Shown: one piece after another, positions 1 through 7,108 of the stretch
Layout of the letters: each line of letters opens with the position of its first letter
Numbering within the stretch: position 1 is the first letter of the stretch
NCBI GenBank assembly: GCA_025362155.1
Contig: JANYHX010000133.1
Span: 1 to 17,642, forward strand
DNA: 17,642 nt
Direction of reading: 5' to 3'
DNA from: Gallionella sp.
GTDB lineage: Bacteria > Pseudomonadota > Gammaproteobacteria > Burkholderiales > Gallionellaceae
Translations under genes and position numbers: made by a program
The notes under the pieces: generated by a model
The model's database searches: none
What the model was told of the DNA's origin: nothing
Seen by the model: only the letters and a program-made list of their open reading frames with translations

Positions 1-135
1 GCAAACGTTGGGATCATGCGGGGAATAGCGAAAAAGCTCAGTGATGACGATATAGTAAATATCGCCGCCTTCCTATCCACGGCTCCCCGGATTTCGCCAG
101 AAGGAGAAATTATGCCCGCCCCTAAAAAGAATTGA
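1..135 (+). CDS. C-terminal fragment of a c4-type dihaem cytochrome c (cut by window start)
   Basis: This reading frame is open from base 1 and stops with TGA at 133-135. It encodes the last 44 residues of a protein, beginning ANVGIMRGIAKKLSDDDIVN. The segment GIMRGIAKKLSDDDI lines up with the end of the second haem domain in the four complete cytochromes downstream (for example GIMNKITQKLTDDELEALAEY). The methionine is the likely sixth haem ligand. The tail after the last helix (STAPRISPEGEIMPAPKKN) is longer than in the downstream copies and rich in proline and lysine. It is therefore probably a fifth, more divergent member of the same tandem family. The CXXCH motifs lie outside the window, so the assignment rests on the aligned C-terminus and the context. 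Confidence 0.7.
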   Translation, partial: ANVGIMRGIAKKLSDDDIVNIAAFLSTAPRISPEGEIMPAPKKN

Positions 136-241
136 TTTAATGTTCGCCCTTGGCAACGGCTGCTGCATAGTTCCGCCGTCGCCATAATTCATAACTTAAG
201 CACCACCGCTGGAATAGCTGCTAAAAGGGGAGGAGAATAAT

Positions 242-943
242 ATGTTACACATCAAAAACAATATTGCCGTCGGCTTGGGATTGGTCGTTTTGCTCACGAC
301 TATGATTGCTTTCGCCCGGAACGAAAATATGAATCCACTTACTGGGCAAATCGGGGTGGACAGTGCTGACGACAGCGCAGAGTCCATCAAGCTACGCAGC
401 GGTTCAGGCGACCCAGTTGTGGGCAAAGAAAAATCCCAGCTATGTCAAGGCTGCCACGGCGAGGAAGGTATTAGCATGGAGGGTCTGATTCCGAAGCTCG
501 CGGGACAATATGGTAAATATATCGCAAAAGAACTCCGCAATTACCAGGCTGGCACCCGTTCCCACCAGATCATGAACGCCATGGCGGCGACGATTAGCGA
601 TGAAGATTTGGCCGATATAGCCGCTTATTTCGCCAGCCGACCGAAAATGAAAGGCAGTGGGTCGAGCAACGAACTCGGAAAGAAATTGTTTACGCAGGGT
701 GATATATCCAGAACGATGGTCGCCTGTATTAATTGCCATGGTGTAAACGGCAAAGGTCTGACCCCGAATACTTCGATGTTCCCGGTAATTGGCGGCCAGC
801 AAAAAGATTACATTCGCCGGCAACTGGTTAACTTCAGGAAAGGTGATCGGACTAACAGCCCGAACGGGATAATGAATAAAATCACTCAGAAACTCACTGA
901 TGACGAACTCGAAGCATTGGCGGAGTATGTTTCAGGACAGTAG
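242..943 (+). CDS. Periplasmic dihaem cytochrome c, c4/c553 type (tandem copy 1)
   Basis: A 233-residue exported electron-transfer protein. Residues 1-25 form a Sec signal peptide ending in AFA. A linker of about 35 residues follows, then two c-type haem domains with CQGCH at 68-72 and CINCH at 162-166. Met114 and Met211, in NAM and GIMNKI contexts, are the likely axial ligands, as in cytochrome c4. The halves share the GQxxYIxxxLxxFxxGxR signature of the family (LAGQYGKYI, IGGQQKDYI). The ATG has a strong Shine-Dalgarno (ggggaggag, 227-235), so the start is secure. It is first of the complete tandem copies and very close to those at 927 and 2397. Cytochromes c4 shuttle electrons between membrane complexes and terminal oxidases. 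The specific partner cannot be read from the sequence. Confidence 0.93.
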   Translation: MLHIKNNIAVGLGLVVLLTTMIAFARNENMNPLTGQIGVDSADDSAESIKLRSGSGDPVVGKEKSQLCQGCHGEEGISMEGLIPKLAGQYGKYIAKELRNYQAGTRSHQIMNAMAATISDEDLADIAAYFASRPKMKGSGSSNELGKKLFTQGDISRTMVACINCHGVNGKGLTPNTSMFPVIGGQQKDYIRRQLVNFRKGDRTNSPNGIMNKITQKLTDDELEALAEYVSGQ

Positions 944-1685
944 AAAATACCCCCAGCCTCTCGCAGACAATGGCATTTTTGATATTAGGAGTAACCTTGC
1001 CATTGGTGGGGCTGCCCTAGTCTTTCTCCTCCTGACCGTATCCTCGTTCGCACAAGATAGCTTCACCAATTTTGCCCAAGGTAACCTGGAAATCACTAAT
1101 GGGGGGGATGACAGCCCAGAGTCAATCAAGCTGCGTAGCGGTGCTGGCGACCCAATCGAAGGCAAGGAGAAATCCCAGTTATGCCAAGGTTGTCACGGAG
1201 AATACGGCATCAGCATTGAGCCACTCATCCCTAAGCTGGCGGGCCAATATGCCTCGTATATCGCAAAAGAACTTCGCAATTACCAAGCTGGCACACGCTC
1301 GCATCAAATCATGAATGCCATGGCAGCGACCATCAATGACGAAAACCTGGCCGATATTGCCGCTTATTTCGCCAGCCAGAATAAAATGAAGGGTGATGGC
1401 TCGGCAGACAACCAGTTCGGCAAGGATTTGTTTTTACATGGTGATCCCTCCAAAATGAGGCTTGCCTGTGTTAATTGCCACGGCATCAAGGGAAAGGGCT
1501 TAGCCCCCACCATGCCAATGTTCCCGGTGATTGGTGGACAACACAAGGATTATATTCGTCGACAACTCATTAACTTCAGGGATGGTTATCGCACCAACAG
1601 TCCAAACGCCATCATGAATCGAATTGCCAGCTCACTAACTGACGACGAAATCGAATCATTGGCGGAATACTCGTCGGCGCAATAG
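927..1685 (+). CDS. Periplasmic dihaem cytochrome c, c4/c553 type (tandem copy 2)
   Basis: A 252-residue paralogue of the preceding gene with the same linker (SPESIKLRSGAGDP) and haem motifs CQGCH at 86-90 and CVNCH at 181-185. The start is uncertain. ATG 927 lies inside the end of copy 1 in another frame and overlaps it by 17 bases. ATG 900 is nine codons upstream with no Shine-Dalgarno. I prefer 927 because the junction before the gene at 2397 has the identical 17-base overlap. The N-terminus is long for a signal peptide: the hydrophobic core is at about 25-42 (LAIGGAALVFLLLTVSSFAQ), after a polar stretch of some 20 residues. Translation is probably coupled to copy 1, since there is no good ribosome site of its own. 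Function is as for copy 1. Confidence 0.88.
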   Translation: MFQDSRKYPQPLADNGIFDIRSNLAIGGAALVFLLLTVSSFAQDSFTNFAQGNLEITNGGDDSPESIKLRSGAGDPIEGKEKSQLCQGCHGEYGISIEPLIPKLAGQYASYIAKELRNYQAGTRSHQIMNAMAATINDENLADIAAYFASQNKMKGDGSADNQFGKDLFLHGDPSKMRLACVNCHGIKGKGLAPTMPMFPVIGGQHKDYIRRQLINFRDGYRTNSPNAIMNRIASSLTDDEIESLAEYSSAQ

Positions 1686-1764
1686 CTCTAAATCTGGGCG
1701 TTCACTGACCAGACAAGCATGGGAAAGCAGTTGTAAGTTTCTCTAAGAAAATTGAAAATATAAT

Positions 1765-1770
1765 GGAGGG
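1765..1770 (+). promoter_or_regulatory. Shine-Dalgarno that fixes the start of the third cytochrome
   Basis: GGAGGG lies seven bases before GTG 1778. The ATG at 1763 overlaps this motif and has no ribosome site of its own upstream. GTG 1778 is therefore the better start and gives a compact signal peptide. Confidence 0.7.
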
Positions 1771-1777
1771 AAAAAAC

Positions 1778-2413
1778 GTGTCTCTCGTTCGAATCAATAT
1801 TACAGCGAGCGTTATTTTGATTTTGCTTTCTTCCACTCCCGCATTTGGAGACGATGATGCAGATGATATTAAACAGCGCATCGGTAAAGGTGATCCAGTC
1901 GCAGGAAAAACAAAATCCGCGTTATGCCAAAGTTGTCATGGCGAGGACGGCAACAGCACGATATCGAGTTTCCCCAAAATTGCGGGGCAATATGCCGCTT
2001 ATATCCAAAAACAGATTAAGGACTTCAAGGCTGGCACCCGCCAGGATCCACTGATGACCGATATCGCATTGACGGTGACCAACGATCAGGACTTGTTCGA
2101 CATTTCAGCTTATTTCGCTAGCCAGAAGCAGATGAAGGGGGCTAAAGCTGTCATTACCAAAGCGGGTCAGAGACGATTTGAGTCTGGGAATGGCTGTCAG
2201 ACGTGTCATGGGATAAAGGGTAAGGGCTTGGCGCCTGACAGCCCATTTGCCCCAGTGATTGGTGGGCAGCATAAAGACTATTTAATTAAGCAGATCACGG
2301 ATTTCAGAAACAACGCTCGTACCAACGAGTCGACCGGTATGATGGGTCTAATTTCCGACCTGATGAGTGACGAGCAAATTGAAGAGATAGCTACCTATGA
2401 ATCAGGATTGTAA
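1778..2413 (+). CDS. Periplasmic dihaem cytochrome c4-like protein (tandem copy 3, divergent)
   Basis: A 211-residue protein starting at GTG 1778 (signal peptide to about residue 24, ending PAFG). Haem motifs are CQSCH at 50-54 and CQTCH at 140-144. Probable axial methionines are Met93 and one of the pair at 188-189. It lacks the long linker between signal peptide and first haem that copies 1, 2 and 4 carry, and it is the most divergent of the set, closest in layout to a classical cytochrome c4. It is separated from copy 2 by 92 bases and has its own strong Shine-Dalgarno, unlike the overlapping copies. Its end overlaps the next gene by 17 bases. Extending to ATG 1763 would add MEGKN before the charged N-region and is less likely. 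Confidence 0.9.
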   Translation: MSLVRINITASVILILLSSTPAFGDDDADDIKQRIGKGDPVAGKTKSALCQSCHGEDGNSTISSFPKIAGQYAAYIQKQIKDFKAGTRQDPLMTDIALTVTNDQDLFDISAYFASQKQMKGAKAVITKAGQRRFESGNGCQTCHGIKGKGLAPDSPFAPVIGGQHKDYLIKQITDFRNNARTNESTGMMGLISDLMSDEQIEEIATYESGL

Positions 2414-3131
2414 AGTTTATACCCTACTGGGGATAAAAAAGTACCTCTATGTTGTCGCTTTTCTGTCATTTAATGCAGCATTCGCTGACACCGAAGTTCC
2501 CTCCCCTTACTCTGCAACTCCCGGCGGACGTGTTAGTTCCAGGGTCGATGCGGAACGTAAAGAGACCATCAGGTTGCGTTACAAAACTGGCAACCCCATT
2601 GCAGGACAAGAAAAATCTCAATTGTGTCAAGGATGCCACGGAACAAACGGGAATAGCACCGATCCTCTTATCCCCAAGCTTGCCGGACAACATATCAACT
2701 ATATCTCCAAACAAATCCGCAATTACCAGGACGGCACGCGCACACACGAAATTATGGAGGCCATGGCATCGACCATTAGTGATGACGACTTGGCGGATAT
2801 GGCAGCCTATTTCGCCAGCCAGAATAAAATGAAAGGGAGCGGCGGGGCAGAAAATCCGCGTGGAAAAGAATTATTTACGCGTAGCGACACCACCAAAATG
2901 GGTATCGCCTGCGTAAATTGCCACGGCGAAAGAGGCAAGGGCATAGAGTCACAAATTTCGGCATTTCCGGTGCTTGGCGGCCAACACAAGGATTACATTC
3001 GCCAACAACTCATAAATTTCAGGAGCGGAGATCGTAGAAATAGCCCTTACAAGATCATGAACCGGATCGCCGAATCGCTGACTGATATTGATATCGAATC
3101 TTTGGCGGAGTATGTTTCTGTACAACCCTAG
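2397..3131 (+). CDS. Periplasmic dihaem cytochrome c, c4/c553 type (tandem copy 4)
   Basis: A 244-residue exported cytochrome. The signal peptide covers about residues 1-30 (core YLYVVAFLSFNAAFA). A linker follows, then haem motifs CQGCH at 77-81 and CVNCH at 172-176. Likely axial ligands are a methionine of the EIMEAMA segment and the one in KIMNRIA. It is closest to copies 1 and 2 (shared SQLCQGCHG, LIPKLAGQ, AAYFASQNKMKG). The start ATG lies 17 bases inside the end of copy 3 in another reading frame, with only a weak purine stretch upstream, so translation is probably coupled. It is the last cytochrome of the array. An out-of-frame ATG at the matching place near its own end opens only an 8-codon frame. 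Confidence 0.92.
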   Translation: MNQDCKVYTLLGIKKYLYVVAFLSFNAAFADTEVPSPYSATPGGRVSSRVDAERKETIRLRYKTGNPIAGQEKSQLCQGCHGTNGNSTDPLIPKLAGQHINYISKQIRNYQDGTRTHEIMEAMASTISDDDLADMAAYFASQNKMKGSGGAENPRGKELFTRSDTTKMGIACVNCHGERGKGIESQISAFPVLGGQHKDYIRQQLINFRSGDRRNSPYKIMNRIAESLTDIDIESLAEYVSVQP

Positions 3132-3272
3132 CCAATAATCGATTCGCGTGGGACGGCGTTCATATCACCCTTATGCGTGAATGGATCACATTTTCTAAAG
3201 CCATTACGCTATCATTCTCCTAGCGTGGATAAAAATCGGTTCCCGCGATCATTTAATTTTAAAAGGTTTATT

Positions 3273-3455
3273 ATGGATTCCAAAACTCGCACTCTTGTCA
3301 TATCGGTAATCATCGCGGCGATCCTATTGCTGCTTGGGGGATTTGTATTTGGCCATGTACTGGGAATAATTACTGTATTCTTGAGCATCTTGATTGTAGG
3401 TCTGGCCAGCGGAAATATGATGGACACGCCGTGCCAAACGTCTGGCAAAAAGTAG
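3273..3455 (+). CDS. Small membrane protein of unknown function (60 aa)
   Basis: Begins MDSKTRTLVI and carries about 35 hydrophobic residues from 8 to 43 (VISVIIAAILLLLGGFVFGH, then VLGIITVFLSILIVGLASG). They probably form a two-helix hairpin with a short glycine/histidine turn. A polar tail follows with one cysteine and a lysine-rich end. The frame stays open upstream to ATG 3177, but the extra 32 residues are basic and atypical of a membrane-protein N-terminus. ATG 3273 has a modest AAGG ribosome site, so I chose it. It is 141 bases after the last cytochrome, on the same strand, and could be co-transcribed. I do not recognise a family. A role near the respiratory chain would be a guess from position only. 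Confidence 0.6.
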   Translation: MDSKTRTLVISVIIAAILLLLGGFVFGHVLGIITVFLSILIVGLASGNMMDTPCQTSGKK

Positions 3456-3479
3456 TATTTTATAAGTCCGAGGATTGAA

Positions 3480-3497
3480 CGCCACCGCAAGGTGGCG
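3480..3497 (+). terminator. Hairpin, possible terminator after the cytochrome cluster
   Basis: CGCCACC / GGTGGCG form a perfect 7-bp stem with a GCAA tetraloop. It lies 24 bases after the stop of the small membrane protein and is followed by T-rich but interrupted sequence (tattgttgg). Position and stem fit a terminator. The weak U-tract lowers confidence. Confidence 0.45.
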
Positions 3498-3567
3498 TAT
3501 TGTTGGTTGAAAATAGCTCAAGTGGGTCTGGCCAGCAAGGCAAATAAAAGCTATCTATTAGCAAAAA

Positions 3568-5913
3568 TTATTTTGCTTCTTCACGCCGACGCAATATGTG
3601 CCACAGCCACATACCGAGCAGCAACATGCCCGCCGCGCCCAGCCAAAGCGGCCAGCGCATAGGCTGATTCCAATCGCGCCGCAGTGCATCGCGGCGCTTG
3701 GCATCAATACTCCAGTATTTGAGTTTATTGTTTGCCATCACGTTAGCCTTGACATTACCCAGCCAGCCATGCCGCAACACATAATTTTTTGGATGGTAAC
3801 CCCACAGCCACGGTGAATCATGGCGCACGATTCCCAGCATCCGGTCTATGATCGCCTGACGCGCCGGGCTGTTTTCCATATTTTTCATTTGCTCAAACAA
3901 TTTGTCGTATTCAGGGTTATTGTAATTCGCAGCGTTCTCGCCCCCCTTACTCACCTTGGCTTGCGCGCCGCTCAACAAAAATAAAAAATTTTCCGGGTCG
4001 GGATAATCCGCATTCCAACCGAAGTAGAACATTTGCGTGTCGCCCTTGCGTATTTTGTCCTGAAAGCGATTGTAGTCGGTAGTGCGAGCCACCAGCTGCA
4101 CGTTGATTTTGTCGAATTGTTTACGCAGCCAATCGAGCCGCGACTTGTCCCCCACCCCGTTCGCAGTGGTATCCAGATTAATTACCAGCGGCTGTCGTGT
4201 TTGTGCATCCACGCCGTTCGGGTAGCCCGCTTCGGCGAGCAAACGCTTGGCCGTTTCGATAGGCTTGCGCTTGGGCGCACCATCCACCCAATCGTAAACT
4301 TCGTGATTAATGCCTGCTTCTCCCTCGCGGTAGCCAAAAATACCGGGCGGAATCGGCGCTTGTGCTGCGATGCCGCGCCCGTTCGCAAAAATAGAAATGA
4401 ATTCTTCAAAGTCCACCGCGATCGCAATTGCCTGACGCAGTTTGCGTGCCCGTTCAGGGTTGCAAGATGACTCACTTCGTTTGCTCCCTGTGTCAATTCC
4501 ACGTTCAGCTTGCTGAACAGTGGATTGCCTGCCCTTGGTGCTCCCATCGGGGTAGCCAGCGACTTTGCCGTCGTTTGTTGACGGCTTAGTCGAATGGCTA
4601 GGGGTTTCATCAGAGGGTTGGGGTGGGGGAGCACTTGTTGAACTTGTGCAACCTCCACCCACCGTCGGATCAAGCCAGTTAAATCCGGTATACATGGTAG
4701 AGGTCGCCACCGCTGTCGAAAGCGAAATGTCCTGCGCCTTCATCTCATCGGTCACTGTTGCGTCGCCACTCACATTCACGTGGACTGCCTGGTCGAAACT
4801 GTCAGAACTGATGCCAGAGGCATCGTAATAGCCTTGCAAAAATTTATTCCAGTAAGGAATAGTTTCCTTCTCTAGAGTGAATACGATTTTGTCGATCAGC
4901 GGCAACGGTTTACCTGCATCTGCAAGCAGTCCGGCAGCTGCATCATCCGCCTCACCTTCGGTGGGATAGGTTTCGCTGTCGTAATACGGATTGCGCGTCA
5001 GCACCATGCGCTGGTTGGGATTATTCTCGGATAAATAATACGGCCCGCTGCCCACCGGCCACCAATCCAGGATCAGGTTGCGCTCGCGCATGCCGGTTTG
5101 TGCGTAGAAACGCTCTGCCTCCGGCGGCATCGGCGCAAAGAATGGCATCGCCAGCCAATAAGCAAACTGTGGATACTTTCCGATAATTTCGATGCGATAG
5201 GTGGTGTCATCCACCACCTGTACACCAGGCAGCGGATACTCATTCAAATCGAGAAACGCGTCAGGATTTTTCTTTAGCGCCTGTTGCAGCGTCGCGGCAT
5301 AATCTTTCAAACCGACAATATATTCGTTCATCACGCCTGAGATCGGCGTATGCAATTGGGGGTGAACAAGACGTTTGATCTGATAAACATAATCCGCCGC
5401 GGTGACGGCGCGCGTACCCGTATGCGCAAAATCTTTAAGTGCATGTATGTCGCGCAAATCATGCGGCGTGAGATGGACGTATTCCAGCTTGCCTTGGGCA
5501 TTCGAGTTTAATGGATTCCGGGCAAACGCAGGATGCGGCTGATAGCGCATCCTCGGTTTGAGATGAATCTCATACACGCTGAAGGCAATCTTCTCCGCAG
5601 GTGCAGTGTCCGGCAAGGGCTGGTGATGCTGATCCAGATAACGCACCGTCGGCATAGCACTTGCCGCCAGCGGCACCAGTTGATAAGGACGCTTCAGATA
5701 ATGATATTGCAACGGCGGTGCGTAAATCTGCGCCAGAAACTCATACTCATTTTCGCTGTATGCCTGTGCCGGATCGAGATGCTTGGGACGTTCGGTGAAC
5801 GCAGTATAAAAAATAGACTTGCCCTCGTCCGATGCAGGATAAGGATTATTCCATAACCCACCATCGCAAGCGGAAAGCAACAAGGCTAACAGGGAAGCCA
5901 ACATCATTCTCAT
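3568..5913 (-). CDS. ABC transporter substrate-binding lipoprotein, family 5 (peptide/nickel type), with in-frame insert
   Basis: A 781-residue extracytoplasmic solute-binding protein of the SBP_bac_5 (OppA/DppA-like) family. The N-terminus is a lipoprotein signal with lipobox LLSAC (Cys16), so the mature protein should be membrane-anchored. Family features include TAFTERPKHLDPAQAY near the N-terminus, WWPVGSGPYYL, ARKLRQAIAIAVDFEEF and FGWNADYPDPENF. Unusually, a transmembrane helix ends the protein (WPLWLGAAGMLLLGMWLWHI, then RRREEAK). Residues about 421-486 are a low-complexity Ser/Thr/Pro/Gly insert absent from the family as I know it. No permease or ATPase gene is adjacent, so the substrate is unknown. 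The frame stays open far upstream, but that part overlaps ygfZ. ATG 5949 is an alternative start giving a longer basic N-region. Neither start has a clear Shine-Dalgarno. Confidence 0.85.
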   Translation of the reverse strand: MRMMLASLLALLLSACDGGLWNNPYPASDEGKSIFYTAFTERPKHLDPAQAYSENEYEFLAQIYAPPLQYHYLKRPYQLVPLAASAMPTVRYLDQHHQPLPDTAPAEKIAFSVYEIHLKPRMRYQPHPAFARNPLNSNAQGKLEYVHLTPHDLRDIHALKDFAHTGTRAVTAADYVYQIKRLVHPQLHTPISGVMNEYIVGLKDYAATLQQALKKNPDAFLDLNEYPLPGVQVVDDTTYRIEIIGKYPQFAYWLAMPFFAPMPPEAERFYAQTGMRERNLILDWWPVGSGPYYLSENNPNQRMVLTRNPYYDSETYPTEGEADDAAAGLLADAGKPLPLIDKIVFTLEKETIPYWNKFLQGYYDASGISSDSFDQAVHVNVSGDATVTDEMKAQDISLSTAVATSTMYTGFNWLDPTVGGGCTSSTSAPPPQPSDETPSHSTKPSTNDGKVAGYPDGSTKGRQSTVQQAERGIDTGSKRSESSCNPERARKLRQAIAIAVDFEEFISIFANGRGIAAQAPIPPGIFGYREGEAGINHEVYDWVDGAPKRKPIETAKRLLAEAGYPNGVDAQTRQPLVINLDTTANGVGDKSRLDWLRKQFDKINVQLVARTTDYNRFQDKIRKGDTQMFYFGWNADYPDPENFLFLLSGAQAKVSKGGENAANYNNPEYDKLFEQMKNMENSPARQAIIDRMLGIVRHDSPWLWGYHPKNYVLRHGWLGNVKANVMANNKLKYWSIDAKRRDALRRDWNQPMRWPLWLGAAGMLLLGMWLWHILRRREEAK
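4458..4653. repeat. Probable in-frame inserted element inside the substrate-binding protein gene
   Basis: About 196 bp bounded by GGTTGCA (4458-4464) and its inverted copy TGCAACC (4647-4653). Inside are two more inverted repeats: GTTCAG/CTGAAC at 4503-4518 and GCCGTC/GACGGC at 4567-4585. In the host frame it encodes about 66 low-complexity residues (S, T, P, G, N rich) between LDPTVGG and ERARKLRQAI, two segments normally close together in this family. Other frames are also open across it (a second minus frame from 4673 to 4182 and a plus frame from 4565). No target-site duplication is obvious and no second copy lies in this window. The boundaries are inferred from the repeats and from memory of the family. 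Confidence 0.5.
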
Positions 5914-6028
5914 GATGCGAAGTTTAACGGAATAGCGTAAGCGCGTCATAGTCCAAGTTGACATACCCGGTGCATTGAACAACACTATGTGGCAATTTAT
6001 TGGCACTTCTACTACACACAAAAATACT

Positions 6029-7063
6029 ATGAATCCAGACTGGCAAAATTTTCTGTCGCAACATGGCGCGGTCATTGATGCGGGCGTGGTGCGCTTTGGC
6101 GACCGTACCGCCGAGCTGAAAGCAAGCATACAAAATACAGTGTTGTGCGACCTGAGCCATTTTGGGACCTTGCGCGTGTCCGGCGATGAAGCGCAATTGT
6201 TTTTGCAAAACCTGTTAAGTAACGACATAGGTGAAGTCAGCGCTACCCGCGCACAACTCAGCAGCTTCAACACCGCCAAGGGGCGGATGCTCGCGAGCAT
6301 GCTGATCTGGCGCGACGGCGACGATTATTTGCTGCAATTGCCGCAGGTGCTGTGCGAACCGATACGCAAAAAATTGAGCCTGTATATATTGCGCGCCAAG
6401 GTGAAAATTACCGATGCAAGCAACGAAATCATTTCACTTGGGCTGTCAGGCACAAATGCGCAGGAAGTTTTACGTGAACAGTTCGGTGAATGGCCAGAGC
6501 TTCCATTTGGTGTCATTACTACCTCACAAGGCAGCGCGATAAAAATCGACGACGCCACACGTTTGCAAATTAACACCACGATCCAACATGCCCCCGCTCT
6601 ATGGGAAGAACTCAGTCAGCAGGCGCAGCCGGTTGCCAATAGTTGTTGGGACTGGCTTAATATCCGCTCCGGAATTCCATTCATTTTGCCGCAGACGCAG
6701 GAACAGTTCGTCGCGCAAATGGTGAATTTCGATCTCATTGGTGGCGTGAATTTCAAAAAAGGCTGCTATCCGGGACAGGAAATCGTGGCCCGCATGCAAT
6801 ATCTCGGTAAATTGAAACGGCGTATGTATTTAGCGCATATCAAGGACGGCTCTCCTGAGGCAGGCGACGAATTATTCAGCGCAGATATGGAAGGCCAAGC
6901 CAGCGGCATGATAGTTAATGCTGCTCCCCATCCCACTGGCGGTTATAACATGCTCGCGACAGTGCAAATCGCCAGCCGGGAAATGCAGTCGATACATTGG
7001 AAATCCTTGCAAGGCGAGATATTGCAATTTTTGCCGCTGCCCTATTCTCTACCCGACGCATAA
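6029..7063 (+). CDS. ygfZ: YgfZ/GcvT-fold folate-binding protein for Fe-S cluster assembly or repair
   Basis: A 344-residue protein of the YgfZ/CAF17 family, related to the aminomethyltransferase GcvT. It binds tetrahydrofolate and helps maintain some [4Fe-4S] enzymes in the cytoplasm. The diagnostic motif KGCYPGQE is at 244-251 with the key cysteine at 246, followed by IVARMQYLGKLKRRMY. The N-terminal part has the typical CDLSHFGTLRVSGDEAQLFLQ and NTAKGRMLASMLIW segments. ATG 6029 (MNPDWQNFLSQHGAVID) matches the usual family start. The in-frame ATG 5975 would add 18 residues without family resemblance. The gene is divergent from the substrate-binding protein across about 115 bases that must hold both promoters. 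It faces the GNAT gene tail to tail. An Fe-S role suits a chromosome rich in redox proteins. Confidence 0.92.
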   Translation: MNPDWQNFLSQHGAVIDAGVVRFGDRTAELKASIQNTVLCDLSHFGTLRVSGDEAQLFLQNLLSNDIGEVSATRAQLSSFNTAKGRMLASMLIWRDGDDYLLQLPQVLCEPIRKKLSLYILRAKVKITDASNEIISLGLSGTNAQEVLREQFGEWPELPFGVITTSQGSAIKIDDATRLQINTTIQHAPALWEELSQQAQPVANSCWDWLNIRSGIPFILPQTQEQFVAQMVNFDLIGGVNFKKGCYPGQEIVARMQYLGKLKRRMYLAHIKDGSPEAGDELFSADMEGQASGMIVNAAPHPTGGYNMLATVQIASREMQSIHWKSLQGEILQFLPLPYSLPDA

Positions 7064-7108
7064 CTTTACTACCGGATAGAAGCGTAAGGTAAACGGAGCG
7101 CCGCCCTT

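Noticed and set aside
1751..1764. TATAAT at 1759-1764 as a promoter for the third cytochrome.
   Set aside because: Transcription would begin at or inside the Shine-Dalgarno of that gene, and no -35 is properly spaced.
3403..3539. The 12-mer GGTCTGGCCAGC occurs twice, inside the small membrane protein and about 125 bases further on.
   Set aside because: Short, no flanking similarity, most likely chance.
3560..3577. AT-rich 7-bp hairpin (AGCAAAA/TTTTGCT) over the stop of the substrate-binding protein gene.
   Set aside because: The stem is A/T-rich with no following U-tract in the gene's direction. Not a convincing terminator.
4182..4673. A second minus-strand frame of 163 codons within the substrate-binding protein gene.
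   Set aside because: Only its first part covers the inserted element and the rest is the host gene out of frame. It is used only as evidence that the insert is open in several frames.
5958..6002. TTGACA at 5958 as -35 of a ygfZ promoter.
   Set aside because: No acceptable -10 lies 16-18 bases downstream. The divergent promoters must be in this gap, but I cannot place them.
5914..6300. The minus frame of the substrate-binding protein stays open 129 codons upstream of the lipoprotein signal.
   Set aside because: That part overlaps ygfZ, has no family resemblance, and would bury the lipobox far inside the protein.
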